The notes below the pieces were generated by a model. The model was given only the letters and a program-made list of their open reading frames with translations. It was not told where the DNA came from and ran no database searches. Source: DAIODI01 sp046349255 (lineage in GTDB: Bacteria > Pseudomonadota > Alphaproteobacteria > Rhizobiales > Aestuariivirgaceae). Taken from it: a stretch of DNA of 64,000 nt. Positions 9,220-16,058 of this stretch are shown here, piece after piece; position 1 is the stretch's first letter; every line of letters begins with the position of its first letter. The translations under genes and the position numbers were made by a program. The stretch is from contig JAXMCR010000004.1 of the NCBI GenBank assembly GCA_046349255.1, positions 434,001 to 498,000 of the forward strand, given 5' to 3'.

Positions 9220-9258
9220 GTCGCATCGGTCGGGAGCAGCCACGCAGGGGAGGATGGC

Positions 9259-9654
9259 ATGCGGATTTTGGATCACGCCACGCAGTCGAGCGAGGACTGG
9301 CGCAAGGGCGTGCGCACCCAGATGCAGGTATCGGCGCTCACCGGTTCGATGCAGCTGACCGTGTTCGAGCAGTGGTGCGATCCAGGCATGGGCGCGCCGA
9401 CGCACCTCCATGCGGTCGAGGAGGTGCTGACCCTGCTCGAGGGCGAAGCCGAAATCTGGGTCGAGAAGGAGAAGATCATCGGGACGAAGTGGAAGTCCGT
9501 GCTCATCCCTCCCGGCTACTGGCACGGCTTCCGCAACATCGGCCAAGGCACGCTGCACATGCGGGCGATCCTCGCCGCGCCGATCTTCGAGGCGAGCTAC
9601 GAGGACCGCACTGAAGTGGGGCGCCGCTGGGTGCCGGAGCACAAGCCGGCCTGA
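9259..9654 (+). CDS. Cupin-domain protein
   Basis: The 131-residue single-domain cupin carries the motif-1 sequence GAPTHLHAVEE (two His and one Glu metal ligands, about residues 36-47) and a motif-2 sequence PPGYWHGFRN (about 83-92). Such proteins are metal-dependent dioxygenases, isomerases or ligand sensors; the substrate is unknown. AGGGGAGGA immediately precedes the ATG. It is convergent with the carnitine-dehydrogenase-like gene, and the two stop codons abut exactly (TGATCA). Confidence 0.75.
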   Translation: MRILDHATQSSEDWRKGVRTQMQVSALTGSMQLTVFEQWCDPGMGAPTHLHAVEEVLTLLEGEAEIWVEKEKIIGTKWKSVLIPPGYWHGFRNIGQGTLHMRAILAAPIFEASYEDRTEVGRRWVPEHKPA

Positions 9655-10596
9655 TCAGCGCGGCCGGTCGGCCTTCAGCCGGTTGAGGGCGGCGAGCGCG
9701 CCGTCCCGCCAGGCGACCCGGCCGGGGATGCCGTCCAGCGGCAACTGCCCGCGCGCATACTCCTCGAGCCGCGCGATCGTCGTGGGCGTCACGACGTCCT
9801 CCGTCATGCCGAGCTCGCGGGCGGTGTTGTTGAAGATGAAGCCGTAGCGCTCGAAGTACTCACGGATGCCGCCCGGTGCGTTGAGGTCGACGCCCTCGAA
9901 CGGGCCAAGGAACGCCCAGCGCAGCCCGAACCCGGCGCTGATGATCTTGTCGATATCGCCGGCCGAGATCGATCCCTCGTTCAGGCAGCGGAACATGGCG
10001 ATCAGAAGCCCCGCCTGCATGCGGTTCATCACGAACCCCGGCACCTCCTTGCGGATCAGCACCGGCACCTGCCCGCACCGCTCCATCAGCGCGAACGTCG
10101 CGTCCGTCACCTCTTGCCGCGTGAACGGCGCGGGGCAGATCTCCGTCACCGGCATCAGGTGCGGCGGCGTCGCCGGATGGGCAACGATCGCGCGATCACG
10201 ACAGGCGAGGTCGGCGGCGAAGGTCGAAACGGGAAAGCTCGACGTCGTCGAGGCGAGGATGGCGTCGGGCTCGGCGAGCGCATCGAACGCCTGGAAGATC
10301 GCGCGCTTGCTCTCGACCTTCTCGAGGATGCACTCGTGCACGAACCGGGCGCCCTGGAGCGCTTCGGCGAGCGTGGCCGAGACCTCGATCCGCGCGAGCA
10401 CGGAGGCTTGTGTGTCGCCGTCGCGCAGCATCGCGGCGGAACGGTCGAGCGCCTCGGCGATGTGGTCCATCACCGCGGCCCGGCGCGCCTCGTCCTGCTC
10501 GTAGATTGCCACCCTCAACCCGGCGCGCGCGAAGACGATCGCCCAGGAACTGCCGATGATGCCGCCGCCGACGATGGCGACCCGCTCGATGGCCAT
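9655..10596 (-). CDS. 3-hydroxyacyl-CoA dehydrogenase family (carnitine dehydrogenase-like)
   Basis: The 313-residue NAD-dependent dehydrogenase has an N-terminal Rossmann motif VAIVGGGIIGSSWA (about residues 6-19) and the 3HCDH catalytic region (TSSFPVS, then HPATPPHLMPVTEI with the conserved His and Pro). Single-domain members of this size include L-carnitine 3-dehydrogenase, lambda-crystallin and L-gulonate dehydrogenase. The HPATPPHLMP segment differs from the HFFNP segment of fatty-acid enzymes, so a small polar substrate is more likely. It starts 5 bases after the NIPSNAP gene and is probably co-transcribed with it. Confidence 0.8.
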   Translation of the reverse strand: MAIERVAIVGGGIIGSSWAIVFARAGLRVAIYEQDEARRAAVMDHIAEALDRSAAMLRDGDTQASVLARIEVSATLAEALQGARFVHECILEKVESKRAIFQAFDALAEPDAILASTTSSFPVSTFAADLACRDRAIVAHPATPPHLMPVTEICPAPFTRQEVTDATFALMERCGQVPVLIRKEVPGFVMNRMQAGLLIAMFRCLNEGSISAGDIDKIISAGFGLRWAFLGPFEGVDLNAPGGIREYFERYGFIFNNTARELGMTEDVVTPTTIARLEEYARGQLPLDGIPGRVAWRDGALAALNRLKADRPR

Positions 10597-10601
10597 GCGG
10601 G

Positions 10602-10916
10602 TCACTTCAGCGGCGAGAACGAGACGGGCTTCAGGATGCGGCTCGACTGGCGCTCGAGCAGGTGGGTTACCATGTCGAGATACTGGCCCCACAGCGGATC
10701 GGCGAGCATCTTGCCGCGGCCCTCCTGGCGCTGGTCGAGGCTCTTGTAGGACCACCAGGCGACCACGTGGTTGAGCTCGCCGATCTCGGTGGTGAAGTAG
10801 CCATGGAACGTGCCGAGATACTTCAGCTGCAGCGGCAGGCCGTATTGCTCGTAGCGCGAGACGAACGTCGGCACGCAGCCCGGCTTCACGATGTAGTCCC
10901 GTTCCTCGATGTACAT
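10602..10916 (-). CDS. NIPSNAP family protein
   Basis: The 104-residue protein is a compact ferredoxin-like-fold NIPSNAP protein (MYIEERDYIVKPG start, with the HVVAWWSYKSLDQR core around residues 50-63). Family members appear in bacterial catabolic operons without a proven enzymatic role. An AGGGGAGACGCC ribosome site precedes the ATG. The next gene downstream follows after 5 bases. Function is unknown. Confidence 0.8.
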   Translation of the reverse strand: MYIEERDYIVKPGCVPTFVSRYEQYGLPLQLKYLGTFHGYFTTEIGELNHVVAWWSYKSLDQRQEGRGKMLADPLWGQYLDMVTHLLERQSSRILKPVSFSPLK

Positions 10917-10970
10917 GGCGTCTCCCCTTTCTTTTCGTGACGTATACGAATGATCTTTTGCGCGCCCTCG

Positions 10971-11759
10971 CTAGAGGTCGAGCCGGCGGAAGTGGCGCAG
11001 CGCTTCCTGCTCGATGCTGAGTGCTGCGAGCCAGCTGGTCTTCGGGTTCGAGGGCAGGGCGGTGTTGTTCAGCGTGATCGTGAAGCGGCCGAAGGCGCCT
11101 TCCGCCGTCAGCGCATGACTGTTTCCGGACGAGGCGGGATCGGCGATCAGGCGGACCTTCGTGTCGTCGAACCCGACGCCCGCCAGCGCGACGGCGGCCG
11201 TGACGTTGGCGTTCTTGGGGTAGAGCGCGGCCGACTCGCGCGCCGTGCCATCGAAGATCACTGTCTCGCGCTTGAGACTGCCGAGGTCGACATAGGCTTC
11301 CGCCGGCGTGCCGCGCCAGGCGGCGGGAGGCTTTCGGCCCTCGTAGACGACGGACGTGAGACCGGCGAGGCGCGCCGAGCGCAGGGCATCGAGGCCGCCG
11401 ATCGCGCCGGATGCCGCGGTGAGCCGCGCGCCGCCCTGGCGGGCTGCCTCCTCGAGGCGGACCACCAGCGCATCGTCGGCAAGCGCGCCGATCGAGGCGA
11501 TCACCACGTCGATCCCGGCGGCCAAAAGCAAGGGCACGGTGTCACGAACCGCCGTGTGACTCGCGCATTCGACGACCAGCTGCGGCCGTGCGCCGATCAG
11601 TGCGTCGACGGACGAATAGATCGTCGCCGCCGTGTCGGGCGCTGCGTTGCGCACGAGAACCGCGTCGAGGCGCAGGCCATGGTCGCCCTTCACGAGAGCG
11701 GCCTCGAGCGCCCGGGTCATCGCGCCGTACCCGATCGCTGCGATGCGAATCGCCCTCAT
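10971..11759 (-). CDS. nadX: Aspartate dehydrogenase
   Basis: The 262-residue product matches NAD(P)-dependent L-aspartate dehydrogenase (NadX) in length and layout: Rossmann motif AIGYGAM near the N-terminus, VVECASHTAV in the middle, and the GNSHAL segment with the probable catalytic His at about residue 215. NadX converts aspartate to iminoaspartate/oxaloacetate plus ammonia and can feed NAD synthesis, but no nadA or nadB is nearby. Its neighbours (a RutD-like hydrolase overlapping by ATGA and a maleate isomerase-type protein) suggest a catabolic role in releasing nitrogen from a C4 amino acid. The stop is 54 bases from the NIPSNAP start. Confidence 0.8.
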   Translation of the reverse strand: MRAIRIAAIGYGAMTRALEAALVKGDHGLRLDAVLVRNAAPDTAATIYSSVDALIGARPQLVVECASHTAVRDTVPLLLAAGIDVVIASIGALADDALVVRLEEAARQGGARLTAASGAIGGLDALRSARLAGLTSVVYEGRKPPAAWRGTPAEAYVDLGSLKRETVIFDGTARESAALYPKNANVTAAVALAGVGFDDTKVRLIADPASSGNSHALTAEGAFGRFTITLNNTALPSNPKTSWLAALSIEQEALRHFRRLDL

Positions 11760-12550
11760 GCGGCTTCCTCCAGGAAGGCGCGCAGCGTCTCTGCGTAGCC
11801 GTCCGGGTCGACGGTCGGAAAGAAGTGCCCGCCGGAGCGCACGACGAGCCGCGCGCCCGGAATGCGCTCCGCCACCGCGCGGGCGTGCGGGAGCGGCACC
11901 ATCAGGTCATCCTCCGCGCCGACGACGAGCGCCGGGCAGCGGATCCCGTGGAGGTCGGTGGCGCGGTCGTAGCCAAGCAGCATCCGGATGCGGGCAATCT
12001 GCACCTCGACCGGCTGCAGGCGATCGGCGGCGGATGCGACGTCGCGTTCGAGGCGCTCCCGGTTGGCCTCGATCCAGTCGCCGGGGTAGCCCAGCACCTG
12101 CGTGAGCTTCTGGTAGGCCGCGAAGTTCCGTGCTTCGAGAAGCGCGAGGCGGGCATCGAACAGGAGTCGGAACCGGCGATTGGGCTTGGCCCAGCTGCCG
12201 CCGATGACGACGGCGCGGACGCGATCGGCATGGTCGAGCGCCAGAACCTGCGCGATCAGCCCGCCCGTCGAGTGCCCGACGATCACAGCCTTCTCGATCC
12301 CCGCCGCATCGAGCACCGCCACCGCGTCGCGGGCGATCTGCGGGATCTCGTAAGCCCCGGCCGGGCGGTCGCTCCTGCCCGCGCCGCGATGATCCATCGT
12401 CAGTACACGGAACGACGGCGCGAGCCGTTCGACGAGAGGACGCCAGAACGCTCCATCGCCGCCGAGACCCGGGATCATCAGCACCGGCAGGCCTTGGCCC
12501 TCGTCGGTGAAGTGGACCCGGCAGCCGTCGGCGGCGGTGACGAAAGCCAT
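11756..12550 (-). CDS. Alpha/beta hydrolase (RutD-like)
   Basis: The 264-residue hydrolase has the nucleophile motif VGHSTGG (Ser at about residue 94), an acid loop GAEDDLMVP (about 213-221) and a late SGGHFF segment with the catalytic His. Its lid region (GGSWAKPN and LGYPGDWI) resembles RutD, the aminoacrylate hydrolase of pyrimidine degradation, more than typical esterases. In nicotinate catabolism a related fold (N-formylmaleamate deformylase) works next to a maleate isomerase, so that role is possible. The gene lies between an isomerase (15-base gap) and aspartate dehydrogenase (4-base overlap). Confidence 0.75.
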   Translation of the reverse strand: MAFVTAADGCRVHFTDEGQGLPVLMIPGLGGDGAFWRPLVERLAPSFRVLTMDHRGAGRSDRPAGAYEIPQIARDAVAVLDAAGIEKAVIVGHSTGGLIAQVLALDHADRVRAVVIGGSWAKPNRRFRLLFDARLALLEARNFAAYQKLTQVLGYPGDWIEANRERLERDVASAADRLQPVEVQIARIRMLLGYDRATDLHGIRCPALVVGAEDDLMVPLPHARAVAERIPGARLVVRSGGHFFPTVDPDGYAETLRAFLEEAA

Positions 12551-12565
12551 CGCGGGCGTCGCGCG

Positions 12566-13345
12566 TCAGTAGCTGTGGAACAGGGAGCCGAGTCCGCTCA
12601 CCTGGTCGGTCACGCCCGCCTGCCGCGCCGTGTCCCAGGCGAGCGCCTGGTTGCTCGAGACGCAGGGCTTGCCGATCGCCGCCTCGAGCCGCGCCATCGT
12701 CCGGTAGGTGCGCATGCCCGTGCAGGAAACGAACACCGCGTCGAACTCCTTGGTCCTTGCGCACAGGTCCGCGGCGGCGCCGATGATCGCGTCGGGGCTC
12801 ACGCGGTTCATGTCGGGGTCGCCGTCGAGATCGAAGGTGCCGCAGCCCTGGAGCGAGAACTGCGCCTCTTCGAAGAACCCGGCCACGAGCTCGGCGGTCG
12901 CCACGCGGTAGGGCGTGAGCAGCACGATTTTCTGCGCGCCCATCAGCTTCAGCGCCTTGGCGCCGGCCTCCATCGGCGTCGACACCTTCACGCCGGGGCG
13001 CGCCTTCTCTATCGCTGCGTGAACGTTGTGGAGACCAATCGCCACGGTGCCCGACGTGCAGCTGAAGGCGATCACGTCGAGGCGCGATTCCGGCACCAGC
13101 AGCGCGGCCGACCCGGTGAGATGGGGGCCCATTGCGGCAAGCGTCTCAGGGGTCGCAACGGGCGCCATCGGGATGCGCGTCGAGTAGATCGCGATGCGGT
13201 GCGCGAGCGGCGACAGGAAGTCCTGGAAGTCGCTCACGCCGACCTCGTCGGTCGACAGCCCGATGATGCCAGCCGCCGCCTTTGCCTGGTTCTCCGCGAA
13301 CGTGGGCGTGAACCGCTGCCAGCGGTCGCCGGGGGACGTGTCCAT
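12566..13345 (-). CDS. Maleate isomerase / arylmalonate decarboxylase family protein
   Basis: The 259-residue Asp/Glu racemase-fold protein has the two catalytic Cys expected of maleate cis-trans isomerases, in AFSCTSGT (Cys96) and FVSCTGMR (Cys208). Maleate isomerase converts maleate to fumarate; arylmalonate decarboxylases keep only the second Cys, so two Cys favour an isomerase or racemase. The chosen ATG at 13345 follows GGAGAG; a longer frame to 13396 has no ribosome site. It heads a minus-strand operon with the RutD-like hydrolase and aspartate dehydrogenase. The ribosome site lies inside a hairpin. Confidence 0.75.
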   Translation of the reverse strand: MDTSPGDRWQRFTPTFAENQAKAAAGIIGLSTDEVGVSDFQDFLSPLAHRIAIYSTRIPMAPVATPETLAAMGPHLTGSAALLVPESRLDVIAFSCTSGTVAIGLHNVHAAIEKARPGVKVSTPMEAGAKALKLMGAQKIVLLTPYRVATAELVAGFFEEAQFSLQGCGTFDLDGDPDMNRVSPDAIIGAAADLCARTKEFDAVFVSCTGMRTYRTMARLEAAIGKPCVSSNQALAWDTARQAGVTDQVSGLGSLFHSY

Positions 13346-13350
13346 GTCGT

Positions 13351-13371
13351 GCACTCTCCGTTTCGGAGTGC
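13351..13371 (-). promoter_or_regulatory. Hairpin covering the ribosome site of the maleate isomerase gene
   Basis: In the mRNA, GCACTCCG can pair with the downstream CGGAGAGTGC (one extra base) across a short AAA loop. The GGAGAG ribosome site sits in the 3' arm. This could reduce or regulate translation of the first gene of the operon. Confidence 0.4.
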
Positions 13372-13456
13372 GCAGTCTAGGGGCGGATCGAACCACCCCG
13401 CAATGGAGCCGGGCGCGGGGGCCGCATGCGGCAGGTGAGGTACGCCGCTGTCGCCG

Positions 13457-13918
13457 TCAGCCGCGGCCCCGGTAGGAGGGGACGCCCTGGTCCGGCAGCC
13501 AGACGTTCTTCGGCAGTCGCCCGTGCTGGTAGAACACGTCGATCGGGATGCCGCCGCGCGGATACCAGTAGCCGCCGAGCCGCAGGAACCGCGGCTGCAG
13601 GAGCTTCACCAGCCGCTTGCCGATCGCCACCGTGCAGTCCTCGTGAAAGGCGCCGTGGTTCCGGAACGCGCCGAGAAACAATTTTAGCGACTTCGACTCG
13701 ACGAGCCAGCGGTTCGGCACGTAGTCGAGCACGAGGTGCGCGAAGTCGGGCTGCCCGGTCATCGGGCACATCGAGGTGAATTCGGGCGCGACGAACCGGA
13801 CGACATAGGGCGTGTCCGGATGGTCGTTGCGCACGCGCTCGAGCACGGCGTCCTCGGGGCGCTGCGGCAGCTCCGCCTTTGCGCCGAGCAGGGTCAGCTC
13901 GTCAAATCGCCTGGGCAC
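13457..13918 (-). CDS. queF: NADPH-dependent 7-cyano-7-deazaguanine (preQ0) reductase
   Basis: The 153-residue product is the short, unimodular form of QueF, which reduces preQ0 to preQ1 in queuosine tRNA modification. Diagnostic residues are present: the nucleophile Cys51 in TSMCPMTGQPDF, Asp58, and the ESKSLK motif (Glu74) that binds NADPH and substrate. Length is normal for the family. It lies in a 0.6-kb stretch between the isomerase operon and the TetR gene with no other queuosine genes nearby, as is common for queF. Confidence 0.93.
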   Translation of the reverse strand: MPRRFDELTLLGAKAELPQRPEDAVLERVRNDHPDTPYVVRFVAPEFTSMCPMTGQPDFAHLVLDYVPNRWLVESKSLKLFLGAFRNHGAFHEDCTVAIGKRLVKLLQPRFLRLGGYWYPRGGIPIDVFYQHGRLPKNVWLPDQGVPSYRGRG

Positions 13919-13966
13919 GGTCGGCTCCCTTTCCAGTGGATGCCTGTCGCTTGCGAGGATGCATGT

Positions 13967-14575
13967 TCACGTCCGCTTACCCGCCTGGCGAGCGAGGCCG
14001 TGGATCAGCACGTCGACGATCGCGACGGACCGCGGCTTTCCGGTGATCTGGTCGCGCCCGTCGGTCAACACGCCGTCAATTCGCAGACTAAGGTAGCCAT
14101 GTATCAGCGACCACGCCGCGATCACGTCCGACTCCGATGCGAGCACGGTGTCGCCTGTGTCGGTCAGTGCCGCCTTCAGGTCTGCGTATAGACGGCCGCC
14201 GGCCGCGTCCACCTCTTTTGTCGCGCCGCCGAACAGGTCGCGCCGCCACATCAGCCGGTATCTGTTGGGGTGCCGCAGCGCAAATCGAACGACGACAGCG
14301 CAGAAGACATGCAGCCGGTCATCCCGTGTCGGGGGCGCCGTCGTCAATGCCTTCGCGACCCTGCGACCGAGGTCTTCGAAGATCGTCGCGGCCAGAGCCG
14401 ACATCAGGGCGGCGCGGTCCCTGAAATGGTTTGCCGGTGCAGAATGGGCAACGCCCGCCTGACGGGCCAGCGCCCGAACCGTCACCGCGTCGACGCCGCC
14501 TTCATCCAGCAGCCGGAAACCAGCTTCAAGCAAGGCCGGTTTCAGGTTCCCGTGGTGATAGGTCTCTCGACTCAT
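13967..14575 (-). CDS. TetR-family regulator
   Basis: The 202-residue protein has an N-terminal TetR helix-turn-helix (about residues 5-50, with ALLEAGFRLLDEGG, VTVRALARQAGV and a variant NHFRDRAALM recognition region). The C-terminal ligand domain fits the WHG subgroup. An ATG five codons upstream (14590) is in frame, but the ATG at 14575 (MSRETYHHGN) gives the usual family N-terminus. It is divergent from an SRPBCC protein gene. Two matched 19-bp palindromes lie between them, one overlapping this start codon, so autoregulation and control of the neighbour are likely. Confidence 0.85.
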   Translation of the reverse strand: MSRETYHHGNLKPALLEAGFRLLDEGGVDAVTVRALARQAGVAHSAPANHFRDRAALMSALAATIFEDLGRRVAKALTTAPPTRDDRLHVFCAVVVRFALRHPNRYRLMWRRDLFGGATKEVDAAGGRLYADLKAALTDTGDTVLASESDVIAAWSLIHGYLSLRIDGVLTDGRDQITGKPRSVAIVDVLIHGLARQAGKRT

Positions 14576-14619
14576 ATTGACGGCGTCCATATTTGCTCAT
14601 ATGTTGACGATGTCAATAT
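14574..14619 (+). promoter_or_regulatory. Tandem palindromic operator between the TetR and SRPBCC genes
   Basis: ATATTGACGGCGTCCATAT (14574-14592) and ATGTTGACGATGTCAATAT (14601-14619) share the form ATNTTGAC-N3-GTCNATAT, with centres 27 bp apart. The second is nearly perfect (TTGAC-GAT-GTCAA). Size and position fit binding sites of the divergently encoded TetR protein. Confidence 0.7.
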
Positions 14620-14670
14620 TGCGCTGACTCGTCATCCACGTCCAGCGCCGACTGCTACGGGAGAATTGGC

Positions 14671-15123
14671 ATGTCGCTCACTGCAAGGATCGATATCGGC
14701 GCGAGCCCAGAACACGTTTGGGCTGTCCTTGCCGATCTCGGGTCGTGGCGGATATGGAATCCCTTCATGCCGGAAGCCGCAGGAACAGTGCAGCAGGGCG
14801 CGACGATGGAGGTGTTGATTGCTCCGCCGGGCGGCAGGGCGATGCGGTTCAAGCCGACGCTTCTGGTCGTCCAGCCGGGCCGGCGGCTAACCTGGCGCGG
14901 GTCGGTCCTCTTCCGCGGCCTGTTCGACGGCACGCACGATTTCGTTCTCGAACGCCTGGACGGTCGGCATGTGCGCTTCACGCAGTCTGAGACATTCTCG
15001 GGCATCCTCGCGCCGGTGCTCGTGACGCCATCATTCCTGGAAACGGCGCAAAGGGGTTTTGTGGCGATGAACGAGGCGTTGAAACGCCGGGCCGAGGAGC
15101 CGCGCCTCCAGGCTGCTGCCTAG
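14671..15123 (+). CDS. SRPBCC (START/polyketide cyclase-like) domain protein
   Basis: The 150-residue protein starts like SRPBCC lipid- or ligand-binding proteins (ARIDIGASPEHVWAVLADLGSW) and ends in the usual long C-terminal helix (about residues 118-140). The fold binds hydrophobic ligands; a precise role cannot be assigned. GGGAGA precedes the ATG. It is most likely the target gene of the divergent TetR regulator. Confidence 0.8.
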   Translation: MSLTARIDIGASPEHVWAVLADLGSWRIWNPFMPEAAGTVQQGATMEVLIAPPGGRAMRFKPTLLVVQPGRRLTWRGSVLFRGLFDGTHDFVLERLDGRHVRFTQSETFSGILAPVLVTPSFLETAQRGFVAMNEALKRRAEEPRLQAAA

Positions 15124-15125
15124 AG

Positions 15126-15926
15126 CTAGGCGGCAGTCCCGCGAGCCGCCCAGGCGATGCCGGCGAAGGAGCGCGGGCCGTCCGGTTCGCCGCCCGCGTA
15201 GGCGTCGCGCACGGCGGCTTCGGCCTTCGCCTGCTCGGCGGCGTCGAGCGTGGTCATGTAGCGGCCGAGCGGTCCCTCCCCGGCGGCGATCGGCGCCCAG
15301 TAGTCGTCGAAGGAGGCGTAGTCGAAGCGCACGATCAGCGAGGTCTCCTCGACGTCGCGCAAACCGGACGCCTCGAAGCAGGCCCGCAATTCGCCCGGCC
15401 GCATCATCGGCTGGAACAGGTAGCGATGACGCGCCGCCCGACCCGCCTCGTTCAGCATGGCGACCGTGTCCCACATCATCCGCATGCCGCTCATGCCGCC
15501 GAGGTGATCCCAGACGGTCGCCGCAACGACGCCGCCCGGCTTCACCACGCGGCGCATCTCCTCCACCGCCTTGCGCGGCTCGGGGATGAAGTGCAGCACG
15601 AGCATCGCGAGTGCGCAGTCGTACGAACCATCGGCGTAGGGAAGGGCGCAGGCGTCGCCCTGGCGGAAGGAGATGCGCGGATCGTTCGTCCGCTCCTTCG
15701 CCGCCGCGACGAACACCTCCGAGAAGTCGATGCCGTCAATCCGAGCGATCGAGGGATCGTCCGCCAGCGTCAGCGCGAGGCTGCCGGTGCCGCAGCCGAC
15801 GTCCAGCACGGCCGCGTTGCGGGGCACTTGCGCGAAGTCGATGAACAGAGGCGCGAGCCGTCGGCTCCAACGTCCCATCAGCTGCTCGTACCCGTCTGCC
15901 CGACGGACGGTGAAACTCGACGTCAT
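15126..15926 (-). CDS. Class I SAM-dependent methyltransferase
   Basis: The 266-residue protein has SAM-binding motif I LDVGCGTG (about residues 40-47), an acidic loop after strand 2 (GIDFSE), and the motif-III-like VVKPGGVV of the UbiE/Methyltransf_11 group. The ATG at 15926 follows GCGAGG; a TTG five codons upstream (15941) is a weaker alternative. The target is unknown. It is convergent with the SRPBCC gene and divergent from the second MttB-family gene. Confidence 0.8.
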   Translation of the reverse strand: MTSSFTVRRADGYEQLMGRWSRRLAPLFIDFAQVPRNAAVLDVGCGTGSLALTLADDPSIARIDGIDFSEVFVAAAKERTNDPRISFRQGDACALPYADGSYDCALAMLVLHFIPEPRKAVEEMRRVVKPGGVVAATVWDHLGGMSGMRMMWDTVAMLNEAGRAARHRYLFQPMMRPGELRACFEASGLRDVEETSLIVRFDYASFDDYWAPIAAGEGPLGRYMTTLDAAEQAKAEAAVRDAYAGGEPDGPRSFAGIAWAARGTAA

Positions 15927-16026
15927 GAGAGCCTCGCTCAAAGTCAGGGCGGGCTGTCCTTCCCCTTGCCGACGCTACTGCAAGGGCAACGCTTGTCCAA
16001 GGCGCGCAGGCAGTCTAGAACCTGAT

Positions 16027-16036
16027 TGAACGTTCA
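16027..16036 (+). promoter_or_regulatory. Palindrome TGAACGTTCA before the second MttB-family gene
   Basis: This perfect 10-bp palindrome lies 23 bases upstream of the MttB-family start and within the divergent region shared with the methyltransferase gene. It resembles the core of TetR-type operators. There is no second copy to support it. Confidence 0.3.
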
Positions 16037-16058
16037 TTCAGAATTTTGAGGGCGACGC

